Positions 34,407-43,129 of a stretch of 64,000 nucleotides of DNA are shown here, piece after piece. Both the position numbers and the translations under genes were made by a program. Location: assembly GCF_021233355.1 (NCBI RefSeq), contig NZ_CP089507.1:3101001-3165000 (forward strand), read 5' to 3'. Numbering within the stretch: position 1 is the first letter of the stretch; each line of letters begins with the position of its first letter. The notes below the pieces were generated by a model that worked only from the letters and a program-made list of their open reading frames with translations, had not been told where the DNA came from and did no database searches. The DNA is from Luteimonas fraxinea. GTDB taxonomy: Bacteria; Pseudomonadota; Gammaproteobacteria; Xanthomonadales; Xanthomonadaceae.

Positions 34407-35783
34407 ATGACGTTTGAAGACCTCGGGCTGTCGCCCGCGCTGCTGCGCGCGCTCGCCGAAAACGACTACAACACGCCCACGCCGATCCAGGCGCAGGCCA
34501 TTCCGCTGATCCTCGGCGGCAACGACGTCCTGGGCGGCGCCCAGACCGGTACCGGCAAGACCGCCGCGTTTGGTCTGCCGCTGCTGCAGCGTCTCGCCAA
34601 GGAAACGCCGCCCAAGGGCCCGCGCAAGCCGCGCGCGCTGATCCTGGTGCCGACCCGCGAGCTCGCGGTACAGGTCGCCGACAACCTCAAGACCTACGGC
34701 CGCCACCTGCGTCTGAACGTCACGACGATCTTCGGTGGCGCCGGCATGCAGCCGCAGATCGACAATCTGCGCCGCGGCGTGGACGTGCTGATCGCGTGCC
34801 CGGGTCGTCTGCTCGATCATATGGACAGCGGTCACGCCAAGCTCGACGCCGTCGAAGTGCTGGTGCTCGACGAAGCCGACCGCATGCTCGACATGGGCTT
34901 CCTGCCGCAGATGAAGCGCATCATGAACCGCGTGCCGAAGCAGCGTCAGACGCTGCTGTTCTCGGCCACGTTCGAGCCGCGCATCAAGGCGATGGCGCTG
35001 GAGTTCATGCGCGATCCGCAGCAGGTGCAGGTGGCGCAGAACAGCACGATCGCCGAGACCATCGCGCACCGCGCGCATCCGGTCGACAACAGCCGCAAGC
35101 GCGATCTGCTGGTCGACCTGCTGTCCAAGCGCCATACCGATCAGGTGCTGGTGTTCGGCAAGACCAAGCACGGCTGCAACCGTCTGGCCGAACAGCTGGC
35201 CGAGTCCGGCCTGCCGGCGGTCGCGATCCACGGCAACAAGAGCCAGGCGCAGCGCCAGAAGGCACTGGACATGTTCAAGTCCGGTCGCGCCCGCATTCTG
35301 GTCGCCACCGACGTCGCCGCGCGCGGTCTCGATATTCCGAACCTGCCGCTGGTGATCAATCACGATCTGCCGATGGTCGCCGAGGACTACGTGCACCGCA
35401 TCGGCCGTACCGGTCGCAACGGTTCGACGGGTGAGGCGCTGTCGCTGGTCTCGCCGGAAGAGGGCGGTCTGCTGCGCCAGATCCAGCGCATGCTCAAGGC
35501 CGAGATCGACCTGACGGCGGTGCCCGGCTTCGAGCCGAGCCAGCCGGTGCGTCTCGACACGCCGATCCCGAAGAACGGTGGCGGTCAGCGTCGTCAGCCG
35601 TCTGCCGGTCGTCCGGGTGCACGCATGGGCGAGCAGAAGCCCGGTGGCGAGCGCGCTCCGCGCAAGCCCGGCAACCGCGGCCACGGCAAGCCGGCGGACC
35701 GCAGCGCGCACGCGCATGCGGGCCCGAAGCAGCACCGTCCGGGTGCCGGCCGTCCGCAGGAACGCCGCGACAGCCGCGCGTGA
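34407..35783 (+). CDS. rhlE: DEAD-box ATP-dependent RNA helicase, RhlE type
   Basis: The 458-aa protein has the complete helicase core (about 1-370): Q motif FEDLGLSPALLRAL with TPTPIQAQ, AQTGTGKT, PTRELAVQ, CPGRLLDHM, LDEADRMLDMGF, SAT, VFGKTK, ATDVAARGLDI and HRIGRTGRNG. The last 90 residues are a disordered basic tail rich in Gly, Arg, Pro and His, as in RhlE-type helicases that bind RNA non-specifically. The ATG is preceded by AAGGAG at eight bases. RhlE acts in RNA remodelling, ribosome assembly and mRNA decay. Confidence 0.9.
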   Translation: MTFEDLGLSPALLRALAENDYNTPTPIQAQAIPLILGGNDVLGGAQTGTGKTAAFGLPLLQRLAKETPPKGPRKPRALILVPTRELAVQVADNLKTYGRHLRLNVTTIFGGAGMQPQIDNLRRGVDVLIACPGRLLDHMDSGHAKLDAVEVLVLDEADRMLDMGFLPQMKRIMNRVPKQRQTLLFSATFEPRIKAMALEFMRDPQQVQVAQNSTIAETIAHRAHPVDNSRKRDLLVDLLSKRHTDQVLVFGKTKHGCNRLAEQLAESGLPAVAIHGNKSQAQRQKALDMFKSGRARILVATDVAARGLDIPNLPLVINHDLPMVAEDYVHRIGRTGRNGSTGEALSLVSPEEGGLLRQIQRMLKAEIDLTAVPGFEPSQPVRLDTPIPKNGGGQRRQPSAGRPGARMGEQKPGGERAPRKPGNRGHGKPADRSAHAHAGPKQHRPGAGRPQERRDSRA

Positions 35784-35838
35784 TGCAGGGCGCGGCGCGG
35801 GCCTGACGGTCCGGGTCGTGTTCGATCTTCGTTGATGG

Positions 35839-35864
35839 AAAAGGCCGCCTTCGGGCGGCCTTTT
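35839..35864 (+). terminator. Rho-independent terminator of rhlE
   Basis: AAAAGGCCGCC (35839-35849) pairs with GGCGGCCTTTT (35854-35864), loop TTCG, followed by more T (seven in a row). Textbook terminator. Confidence 0.93.
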
Positions 35865-35935
35865 TTTGTTTCGGCGCCGACGCAACGCCTGATGTCAGGC
35901 TGTGTCGCCACTGACTTTTCAGGTGCTGGAGGACA

Positions 35936-35967
35936 GAAGCCCTCCCCCGCAGGCGGGGGAGGGCTTC
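35936..35967. repeat. GC-rich hairpin between rhlE and the NlpC/P60 gene
   Basis: GAAGCCCTCCCCC (35936-35948) pairs exactly with GGGGGAGGGCTTC (35955-35967). It lies between two normal terminators and has no T tract, so it is more likely a dispersed palindrome than a terminator. Confidence 0.7.
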
Positions 35968-36008
35968 CAGAAGCCGTGCCCGCGACCAGAGCTGCGTCCA
36001 CAACGCAA

Positions 36009-36030
36009 AAGGCCGCCTTTCGGCGGCCTT
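36009..36030 (-). terminator. Rho-independent terminator of the first NlpC/P60 gene
   Basis: AAGGCCGCC (36009-36017) pairs with GGCGGCCTT (36022-36030). On the minus strand the stem runs into TTTTGCG, 20 bp after the gene's stop codon. Confidence 0.8.
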
Positions 36031-36050
36031 CTCGCATCGGGCGTCAGCCC

Positions 36051-36704
36051 TCAGACGCCGGCGACGCGGCGTGCGGACTTGAAGCGGGTGGCCCAGTAGC
36101 CCGAGTCCAGCTCGGAGACCATCACGTCCTTGCCGCTGCGCGGGGCGTGCACGAAGCGGCCGTCGCCCAGATAGATGCCGACGTGATCGATGCGGTTGCC
36201 GCGGCGGCCGAAGAACACCAGATCGCCGGCGGTCAGGGCGGTGCGCTCGACGCGCTCGCCGTTCTGCGCCATGTCGCGGGAGACGCGCGGCAGGTCGATG
36301 CCCAGCGCGGTGCGGAACACGTAACCCACCAGGCCGCTGCAGTCGAAGCCGCTGTCCGGGCTGGAGCCACCCCAGCGGTACGGGGTGCCGATGAAGCTCA
36401 GGGCGCGCTTGAGCAGGCCTTCGACGCGACCGTCAGCCTGGACCGGCTTGTCGACGTCCATCGCAATGAGTTGGTTGATGTCGCTGGCCAGCAGCATTTC
36501 CGGCTGGGCGAGCTGTGCGGTCGGCGCGGTGAGCGCGCGGGCGACCGAGGTGGTCGCTTCGATCTGGTCGGCGGAGTCGCCGGCGAGGCCTGGGCCTGCG
36601 AAAACGGGTGCTGCGGAGAGGGCGAGAACGCTTGCGACGAAGGCAGTGCGAAGGCGGCTGTGGCGTTTGGCGCGAGCGCCTGGCGTTGCGTCTGTCATCG
36701 TCAC
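36051..36704 (-). CDS. Secreted NlpC/P60 peptidoglycan endopeptidase
   Basis: Cysteine peptidase that cuts peptide stems of peptidoglycan. The 217-aa protein has a signal peptide (TAFVASVLALSAAPVFAGPG, about 20-37), a spacer, and the NlpC/P60 domain (about 95-215) with the catalytic Cys in FDCSGLVGYVF, the first His in IDHVGIYLGDG and the second in FVHAPRSG. The start could be the GTG at 36704 or the ATG two codons later; no strong ribosome binding site. A second, lipoprotein-type NlpC/P60 gene lies upstream on the same strand, so the two may be paralogues with related cell-wall roles. Confidence 0.92.
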   Translation of the reverse strand: MTMTDATPGARAKRHSRLRTAFVASVLALSAAPVFAGPGLAGDSADQIEATTSVARALTAPTAQLAQPEMLLASDINQLIAMDVDKPVQADGRVEGLLKRALSFIGTPYRWGGSSPDSGFDCSGLVGYVFRTALGIDLPRVSRDMAQNGERVERTALTAGDLVFFGRRGNRIDHVGIYLGDGRFVHAPRSGKDVMVSELDSGYWATRFKSARRVAGV

Positions 36705-37061
36705 GTGGGTTTCACATTGTCGCGGACCAGCGGGGGAAGCTACCGGACGGGAATGTGAAAGTTGTTAAACAAAAATTAATGAATGCGTACAAGTCCTCGT
36801 TTTTGAACAGAAATCGGTGAAGAGCGTGTGGAGAAAGCGTGTCGCGCTTCAGTCCCGAGGCTTGGGCAATCGGCGTGGCAGCCACGATGTGAAAAGGTGA
36901 ATGCGGGCCTGGATGAACGAGGTGCCGACAGATTGCAGGGCGGCGCCAAAGAGGAGCCAATTTGCGTGTCATCGATCCGATCCGGAACGCATCGACTGCC
37001 CGCGGTGCATCGGGCGATGCCTTCGCGACACTCGTGGCTTGCGCCCTGACGGCTACGCTCT
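36705..37061. other. Intergenic region between the two NlpC/P60 genes, with an AT-rich patch
   Basis: No gene seen. About 36765-36795 is strikingly AT-rich for this genome (TTGTTTAACAACTTTCAC read on the minus strand) and directly precedes the 36051-36704 gene, so it probably holds that gene's promoter. The rest shows nothing recognisable. Confidence 0.4.
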
Positions 37062-37631
37062 CTAATGCAGGACGCGCTTGGACCCGGAGTAGTTCCGCAC
37101 CCAATAGCTGCCGTCCAGATGGTCCAGACGCACGGTGCCGCCGGTACTCGGGGCGTGCACGAAGCGGCCCTCGCCGACATAGATGCCGACATGGGTCACA
37201 CTGCCGCCGCTGCCGAAGAACACCAGGTCGCCGGTCGCGAGGCGTGTGGGCTCGATCTTCGGGCCCTGGTAGGCAAACAGCTCGCGGGAGGTGCGCGGCA
37301 GGCGCAGGTCGAGCATGTCGCGGAAGACGTAGTTCACCAGTCCGCTGCAGTCGAAGCCGCCCTCGGGCGTGTTGCCGCCGTAGCGGTAGGGCGTGCCGAC
37401 GAGGCTGATCGCCCGCATTAGCACCGCATTCGCCGCCGCCGGGTCGGCCGGGGCGACCGGTGTCCAGGTGCGGGTGGCGGCTTGCGGCTTCGCCGCGGAC
37501 GGGGTGGGGCGCACGTCGTCGCGTCCGCAGGCGGCCAGCGCGAGGGTCCCCAACAGCAACGGAAACAGCCAGCGGCGCGCAGCGGTTGGCGCCGGCGTGC
37601 CGGAGTCCGGATAATGTGGGGTTGCTTGCAT
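37062..37631 (-). CDS. NlpC/P60 family lipoprotein endopeptidase
   Basis: Related to E. coli Spr/MepS and NlpC, which trim peptidoglycan cross-links. The 189-aa form starting at ATG 37631 has a lipoprotein signal (LFPLLLGTLALAAC) and the NlpC/P60 domain (about 70-189) with FDCSGLVNYVF, VTHVGIYVGEG and FVHAPSTGG holding the Cys-His-His triad. Starts further upstream (37652, 37721) are open but would run into the divergent slyD-type gene and leave no promoter space, so the shorter start is preferred. Confidence 0.9.
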   Translation of the reverse strand: MQATPHYPDSGTPAPTAARRWLFPLLLGTLALAACGRDDVRPTPSAAKPQAATRTWTPVAPADPAAANAVLMRAISLVGTPYRYGGNTPEGGFDCSGLVNYVFRDMLDLRLPRTSRELFAYQGPKIEPTRLATGDLVFFGSGGSVTHVGIYVGEGRFVHAPSTGGTVRLDHLDGSYWVRNYSGSKRVLH

Positions 37632-37720
37632 GGGGCGCCCGGTGGATTGCATCGCGGCATCCTGCCCCAGCCACACATCCTCCTCAAGCGGCGCTGCCGC
37701 GCTATCCGGATATTCCAGCA

Positions 37721-38200
37721 ATGAAGATCGAGAAAGACCGCGTCGTCCGTTTCCATTACAGCGTCGCCGAAGCCGGCCAGGAGCCGGTGGAAACCTCGCG
37801 CGACCGCCAGCCGCTGGCCATCCTGTTCGGCCACGGCAACATCATCCCGGGTCTGGAAAAGGCGATGGACGGTCGTGAAGCCGGCGAGACCTTCAAGGCC
37901 GACGTGACCGCGGCCGATGCCTACGGCGAGCGCCGTGACGGCATGACCCAGCGCGTGCCCAAGAAGCACTTCGGCGACCAGAAGCTCGCCCCGGGTATGC
38001 AGGTCGTGCTCAACACCAGCTTTGGCCCGCGCGCAGTGACGATCGAGAAGATCGGCATGAGCGTGGTCGATGTGGACCTCAACCACCCGATGGCCGGCAA
38101 GGACCTGCAGTTCGACATCGAGATCGTCGAAGTGCGTGAAGCCTCGACCGAAGAAGTCGAGCACGGCCATGTGCACGGCGACGGCGGTCACCAGCACTGA
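37721..38200 (+). CDS. slyD: FKBP-type peptidyl-prolyl isomerase, SlyD type
   Basis: The 159-aa cytosolic protein has the split FKBP domain (IEKDRVVRFHYSV ... PLAILFGHGNIIPGLEKAM) interrupted by the insert-in-flap chaperone domain (about 70-130, DAYGERRDGMTQRVPKKHF), the hallmark of SlyD. The end is histidine-rich (EHGHVHGDGGHQH), though shorter than the E. coli metal-binding tail. It acts as a folding helper and nickel-binding protein in the family. It is divergent from the NlpC/P60 lipoprotein gene. Confidence 0.93.
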   Translation: MKIEKDRVVRFHYSVAEAGQEPVETSRDRQPLAILFGHGNIIPGLEKAMDGREAGETFKADVTAADAYGERRDGMTQRVPKKHFGDQKLAPGMQVVLNTSFGPRAVTIEKIGMSVVDVDLNHPMAGKDLQFDIEIVEVREASTEEVEHGHVHGDGGHQH

Positions 38201-38260
38201 GATCGGGCGCAGCCGCCGGCAGTGACGCTGGCGGCGCTTTGACATCGCGAGGACCGCAGG

Positions 38261-39496
38261 ATGCAGACGCAGGCCGCGCTTGGACCGGTACCCACCGGTC
38301 AGCGTCTCGAAGTGATGGACGTGTTGCGCGGCATCGCGCTGCTCGGCGTGTTCGCGATGAACATCGAATGGTTCAACCGGCCGATGCAGCAGATGGGGTC
38401 CGGCATTCCGGTCGACGCGACCGGGCTCGACCATGCGGTCGCGTGGGTCGTGCACGTGTTCGTGGCCGGCAAGTTCTGGACGATGTTCTCGCTGCTGTTC
38501 GGCATGGGCTTCGTGCTGATGAGCGGGCGCATCGCCGCCGCCGGGCTGTCGGTCGAACGCGTCTATCTGCGCAGGATGGCGGCGCTGTTTCTGTTCGGCA
38601 TCGCGCACATCGTGCTGCTATGGCCGGGCGACATCCTGCATACCTATGCGATCGCCGGCGCGATCCTGATGGCGTTGCGCGCGGTCGCGCCGAAATGGCA
38701 GCTGCTGACCGGCCTGCTGCTGTACGCCGGCATCGCGGCTTTCTATCTGTTGTTCGCGGCGGTGATGTTCGTGCTGCCCGAAGCTGCATTGGCCGAGATG
38801 TCCGCGCCGATCGCGGCGAGCGCCGAGCGCGCGGCGAGTGTCTATCCCGATGGCGGCTTCGGCGCGGTGCTCGTGCAGCGCGTCAGCGATTACGCGCAGA
38901 TCGGCCTGATGGGCCAGACGATGATGGTGCCGATGGTGCTGGGCGTGTTCCTCATCGGCAGCTGGCTGATGTCCGGTGGCTGGCTGCAGGCACCGGCCGC
39001 GCAGCGCCGGTTCTGGTGGCGTCTGCTGGCGATCACGTTGCCGACGGGTCTGGTGTTCACCGCGCTCGCGGTCACCGTCGGCACGACGTTCCCGCTCGGC
39101 GCGATGGATCCACGCGGACTCCTGGCGCAGGGGTTGATGCTGTGCGGCGCGCTGCCGATGTCGCTGGCCTATGTCGCGCTGATCGTGCTCGCGTGGAGCA
39201 GCAGTGCGGGCGCGCGCGTGCTCGGCGTGTTCGCGCCGGTCGGACGCATGGCGCTGACGCACTACCTCGCGCAGTCGCTGATCTGTTCGCTGCTGTTCTA
39301 TGGCTATGGCTTCGGCCTGTTCGGCGAGCTGGGCCGCGCGGCGCAGACCGGCATCGTGCTCGGCGTGTTCGCGCTGCAGATCGGGATCAGCCATGCGTGG
39401 CTGTCGCATCACCGCTATGGACCGATGGAATGGACCTGGCGCTGGCTGACCTACGGACGTCGTCCGGGTTGGCGGCGCATTCCCGCGCTGCCGTGA
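38261..39496 (+). CDS. DUF418 multi-pass membrane protein
   Basis: The 411-aa protein begins with the heparan-alpha-glucosaminide-like start RLEVMDVLRGIALLGVFAMNI and ends with the DUF418 domain (about 235-395, with RMALTHYLAQSLICSLLFY). About ten membrane helices. Function unknown; the family is related to acyltransferase-like membrane proteins. GAGGACCGCAGG precedes the ATG. The 154 bp after it contain CACGTACCCGACGTACGC, of a kind seen in xanthomonad spacers, but no terminator hairpin was found. Confidence 0.88.
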   Translation: MQTQAALGPVPTGQRLEVMDVLRGIALLGVFAMNIEWFNRPMQQMGSGIPVDATGLDHAVAWVVHVFVAGKFWTMFSLLFGMGFVLMSGRIAAAGLSVERVYLRRMAALFLFGIAHIVLLWPGDILHTYAIAGAILMALRAVAPKWQLLTGLLLYAGIAAFYLLFAAVMFVLPEAALAEMSAPIAASAERAASVYPDGGFGAVLVQRVSDYAQIGLMGQTMMVPMVLGVFLIGSWLMSGGWLQAPAAQRRFWWRLLAITLPTGLVFTALAVTVGTTFPLGAMDPRGLLAQGLMLCGALPMSLAYVALIVLAWSSSAGARVLGVFAPVGRMALTHYLAQSLICSLLFYGYGFGLFGELGRAAQTGIVLGVFALQIGISHAWLSHHRYGPMEWTWRWLTYGRRPGWRRIPALP

Positions 39497-39650
39497 GAAT
39501 CTGTCCAATATCCTGCTGCGCTTGTCGGAAGGCGCGCGTGCGGTGCTCGGAGTGCTCACGTACCCGACGTACGCTGCGCCTCCTGCGCTCCGCCACGCGC
39601 CATCCGGCTGCGCTCGCGACGGATCTTGAACAGATTCCGAGGGCGCTGGC

Positions 39651-40898
39651 ATGAACGCGCGGGATGACGTGCTGATCGTTGGCGGTGGGGTGATCGGCCT
39701 CGCCAGCGGCATCGCGCTGCTGCAGGCGGGCCGCGGGGTGCGTGTGCTCGAGGCCGGCACTGCGGGCTGCGGCAGTTCGCACGGCAATTGCGGCACGATC
39801 ACGCCGAGCCACGCTGCGCCACTGGCCGCGCCCGGCACGGTGGCGAAGGCGCTGCGCTGGATGCTGATGCCCGACGCGCCGTTCCGGGTGAGCCCGCGCA
39901 TCGACCCCGCCTTGTGGCGCTGGATGATCGGCTTCGCACGCCATTGCAACCGGCCCGACTGGCTGCACGCGATGCGCGCGCGCTCGACGATTCTCGAGGC
40001 TTCGCGGGATGCGTTTCCGGAATGGCTGGAGACGCTGGGCATCGATTGCGAATTCGAAGCCTCCGGCGTCGATTACATCTACCGGGACCGCGCCGATTTC
40101 GATGCGTTCGAGGACGAAGCCACGCAGCTGCGCGCGCTGGGCGTCGCGGTCGAGCGCATCGACGGCGCCGACTATCTACGTCAGGAACCTGCATTGCGCG
40201 AAGGCGTGGTTGGCGCGATCCGCTTTCCCGGCGATGCACGTCTGCGTCCCGATCGCTATGTTGCCGGCCTCGCACGCGCGTTCCGCGCGCTGGGCGGCGA
40301 ACTGACCGAGCACTGCGAGGTGCGCGCGATCGAAGAGACCGGCGATGGCGTGCGCGTGGACACCAGCCAGGGCATGTTCGCAGGACGCGATCTGCTGCTC
40401 GCGACCGGCGCCTGGTCGCCGCTGCTCGCGAAGTCGCTGCGCCTGCGCGTCCCGGTGCAACCGGGCAAGGGCTATTCGATCACGTACTCGCGTCCGTCGA
40501 TCGTGCCGCGCACGCCGATGGTGCTGCACGAACGCAGCGTCTGCGTAACCGTGTGGGACAGCGGGTTTCGGCTCGGCAGCACGATGGAATTCTCCGGCTA
40601 CGACCGCTCGCTCAACCGCGTGCGCCTCGATGCGCTGGAGCGCGCCGCGCGCGAATACCTGCATGAACCGGTCGGTCCGGTGCGCGAGGAAGAGTGGTAC
40701 GGCTGGCGACCGGTCAGCGTCGACGACGTGCCGATTCTCGGCCGCGCACCCGGCCATCGTCACCTCTGGCTCGCGACCGGGCATGGCATGCTCGGGGTCA
40801 GCATGAGTGTGGCGACCGGACAACTGATGAGCGACCTGATCTGCGGGCTCCCGCCGCGCTTCGACCCCGCGCCCTACGCGCCGGCGCGGTTCGCATGA
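39651..40898 (+). CDS. FAD-dependent oxidoreductase, DadA (D-amino acid dehydrogenase) type
   Basis: The 415-aa protein starts with an FAD-binding Rossmann motif (VLIVGGGVIGLASGIALL), followed by the DadA-like block GCGSSHGNCGTITPSHAAPL and a substrate domain with QPGKGYSITYSRP and the C-terminal GWRPVSVDDVPILGRAPGHRHLW ... TGHGMLGVSMS. Family members deaminate D-amino acids or oxidise amines at the membrane, passing electrons to the respiratory chain. Its stop overlaps the start of the glutathione reductase gene (ATGA), so the two are made together. Precise substrate unknown. Confidence 0.87.
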   Translation: MNARDDVLIVGGGVIGLASGIALLQAGRGVRVLEAGTAGCGSSHGNCGTITPSHAAPLAAPGTVAKALRWMLMPDAPFRVSPRIDPALWRWMIGFARHCNRPDWLHAMRARSTILEASRDAFPEWLETLGIDCEFEASGVDYIYRDRADFDAFEDEATQLRALGVAVERIDGADYLRQEPALREGVVGAIRFPGDARLRPDRYVAGLARAFRALGGELTEHCEVRAIEETGDGVRVDTSQGMFAGRDLLLATGAWSPLLAKSLRLRVPVQPGKGYSITYSRPSIVPRTPMVLHERSVCVTVWDSGFRLGSTMEFSGYDRSLNRVRLDALERAAREYLHEPVGPVREEEWYGWRPVSVDDVPILGRAPGHRHLWLATGHGMLGVSMSVATGQLMSDLICGLPPRFDPAPYAPARFA

Positions 40899-42283
40899 GC
40901 GCTGCGCCATACGACGATTCCGCGCTGCTGCACTTCGACCTCATCGTCATCGGCGGCGGCTCCGGCGGTCTCGCCGCGGCATTCCGCGCGGCCGAGCATG
41001 GCCAGCGCGTCGCGGTGCTGGAACCCCAACCGCTCGGCGGCACCTGCGTCAACGTCGGCTGCGTGCCGAAGAAGGCGATGTGGCTCGCCGCCGATCTGCG
41101 CCTGCGCATGGGGCAGGCCGCGCGCTTCGGGTTCGATCTGCCGATGGACACGCAGGTCGCGTTCGACTGGCCGTCGTTCATCACCGATCGCCAGCGCTAC
41201 ATCCACATGATCCACGAGAGCTACCGCACGCGGCTCGATCGCGACGGCATCCTCGTGCTGCCTGCGCGCGGACGGCTGGCCGGGCGCGATCGCGTCGAAT
41301 GCGAAGACGGCACCTGTCTGACCGCGCCGCACATCGTGCTGGCCGCGGGCTCGCATCCGCAGCGCCCCGATATTCCGGGCGCCGCACTGGGCGCGATTTC
41401 CGACGACTTCTTCCGCTGGTGCGAGGCGCCGTCGCGCGTGGCGATCATCGGTGGCGGCTACATCGCCATCGAACTCGCGGGCGTGCTGCAGGCGCTCGGT
41501 AGCCAGGTCGACGTGTTCGTACGTGAGCAGCGGCTGCTGCGACAGGCCGATGCCGAACTCGTCGCGCAACTGCAGGAGAATTATTGCCAGCAGGGCATCG
41601 ATCTGGTGTTCGGCTACGGGCTCAAGGCCCTGCATCGCGACGACGACGGCCTGCGTCTCGAGGCCGAAGACGGCACGTCGCGCGGTGGCTACGACGAGGT
41701 CATGTTCGCGACCGGTCGTCGTCCGAACACCGCCGATCTCGGACTCGACACCGTCGGCATTACGCCAGACGCCGCCGGCAACATCCCGGTCGATGCGTGG
41801 CAGGCGACGCCCGCGCCGGGGGTGTACGCGGTCGGTGATATCTGTGGCTGCGGACCGACGCTGACCCCGGTCGCGATCGCGGCCGCGCGTCGTCTGTGCG
41901 ATCGCCTGTTCGGCGGCAAACCCGACGCGAAGCTCGATGCCGATAACGTACCGTCGGTGGTGTTCTCGCATCCGCCGCTGGCGATGGTCGGCCTGACCGA
42001 GGCGCAGGCGCGCGCGCAGTACGGCGACGACGTGCACATCTACCGCAGCAACTTCCGTCCGATGCGCGAGGCGCTGGCCGAATCGAGCCAGCGCAGCCTG
42101 TTCAAGCTGGTCTGCACCGGCGACGAGCGTCGCGTGCGCGGCATCCACCTGCTCGGCGATGCGGCCGACGAGATCCTGCAGGGCTTCGCGGTCGCATTGA
42201 AGATGGGCGCGACCCTCGACAATCTGCACGACACGATCGCGATCCATCCCACCAGCGCCGAGGAAGTGGTGCTGATGCGCTGA
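40895..42283 (+). CDS. gor: Glutathione-disulfide reductase
   Basis: NADPH-dependent flavoenzyme that keeps glutathione reduced. The 462-aa protein shows FAD motif LIVIGGGSGG, the redox pair GGTCVNVGCVPKK (Cys51, Cys56), the NAD(P) site VAIIGGGYIAIELAGVL with two downstream arginines (VREQRLLR) that favour NADPH, YAVGDICG, and the C-terminal catalytic His in IHPTSAEE. The ATG overlaps the stop of the DadA-like gene. Its pairing with an amine-oxidising flavoprotein is unusual and may link the two to peroxide or ammonia-producing metabolism (inference). Confidence 0.93.
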   Translation: MSAAPYDDSALLHFDLIVIGGGSGGLAAAFRAAEHGQRVAVLEPQPLGGTCVNVGCVPKKAMWLAADLRLRMGQAARFGFDLPMDTQVAFDWPSFITDRQRYIHMIHESYRTRLDRDGILVLPARGRLAGRDRVECEDGTCLTAPHIVLAAGSHPQRPDIPGAALGAISDDFFRWCEAPSRVAIIGGGYIAIELAGVLQALGSQVDVFVREQRLLRQADAELVAQLQENYCQQGIDLVFGYGLKALHRDDDGLRLEAEDGTSRGGYDEVMFATGRRPNTADLGLDTVGITPDAAGNIPVDAWQATPAPGVYAVGDICGCGPTLTPVAIAAARRLCDRLFGGKPDAKLDADNVPSVVFSHPPLAMVGLTEAQARAQYGDDVHIYRSNFRPMREALAESSQRSLFKLVCTGDERRVRGIHLLGDAADEILQGFAVALKMGATLDNLHDTIAIHPTSAEEVVLMR

Positions 42284-42307
42284 GCGCCGGCGCGACCGGA
42301 CCGCGCC

Positions 42308-42313
42308 TACAAT
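42308..42313 (+). promoter_or_regulatory. Possible -10 box (TACAAT) directly before hutG
   Basis: TACAAT ends seven bases before the hutG ATG. If used, the transcript would start at or near the start codon (leaderless). No matching -35 box was found, so this is weak. Confidence 0.25.
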
Positions 42314-42319
42314 GCGCCG

Positions 42320-43129
42320 ATGCGCACCGACCTCTTCGACCTCCACCGCGGCGACGCGCCGCTGCTGATCAGCATCCCGCACAACGGCACGCACGTGCCC
42401 GATGCGATCGCCTCGCAATTGACGGACGAGGCACGTCGCGTGCCCGACACCGACTGGCATGTCGCCGATCTCTACGCGTTCGCACGCGAGCTCGGCGCCT
42501 CGATGCTGGTGCCTACGCATTCGCGCTATGTCGTCGACCTCAACCGGTCCCAGGACGACGTCTCGCTGTATCCCGGCCAGAACACGACGGGCCTGTGCCC
42601 GGTGGTGCGTTTCGACGGTGGTCCGGTGTACCTGCCGGATGCAGCGCCGACGCCCGACGAGGTCACCGCGCGCGTCGACACCTATTGGCGTCCGTACCAT
42701 GCCGCGCTCGCGGATGAGATCGCGCGCCTGCGCGCCGCACATGGCCGGGTGGTGCTGTGGGAAGCGCATTCGATCCGCGGCACGCTGCCGTTCCTGTTCG
42801 AAGGTCCGCTGCCGGACCTCAATCTCGGCACCGCCAGCGGCGCGAGCTGCAGTCCCGAACTCGAAGCGCGGATGACCGCGCAGCTCCGGGCGCAGTCGAC
42901 GTTCGGCTTCGTCGCCAACGGCCGCTTCAAAGGCGGCCATATCACCCGGCACTACGGACAGCCGGAGACCGGCGTCGAAGCCGTGCAGCTGGAAATCAGC
43001 CAGCGCTGCTACATGGACGAGGAGACGTTCGCCTGGGACGCGGCGCGCGCCGGTCGGCTGCAGCCGCTGCTGCGCACGCTGATCGAAGACGCGATCGGCT
43101 ATGCAACCGGCGACTCCCGCCGCGCATGA
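42320..43129 (+). CDS. hutG: N-formylglutamate amidohydrolase
   Basis: Cleaves N-formylglutamate to glutamate and formate, the last step of one histidine-degradation branch. The 269-aa protein carries the family blocks LLISIPHNGTHVPD, DTDWHVADLY, RYVVDLNRS, VVLWEAHSIRG and FKGGHITRHYGQP with the expected His, Asp and Glu metal and catalytic residues. No hutU, hutH or hutI lies in this window, so the enzyme is separated from the rest of its pathway here. Its stop overlaps the start of the MFS exporter gene (ATGA). Confidence 0.93.
   Translation: MRTDLFDLHRGDAPLLISIPHNGTHVPDAIASQLTDEARRVPDTDWHVADLYAFARELGASMLVPTHSRYVVDLNRSQDDVSLYPGQNTTGLCPVVRFDGGPVYLPDAAPTPDEVTARVDTYWRPYHAALADEIARLRAAHGRVVLWEAHSIRGTLPFLFEGPLPDLNLGTASGASCSPELEARMTAQLRAQSTFGFVANGRFKGGHITRHYGQPETGVEAVQLEISQRCYMDEETFAWDAARAGRLQPLLRTLIEDAIGYATGDSRRA

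Noticed and set aside
36969..37061. Possible extra small gene between the NlpC/P60 genes
   Set aside because: Only short frames with arginine-rich shadow composition and no ribosome binding site.
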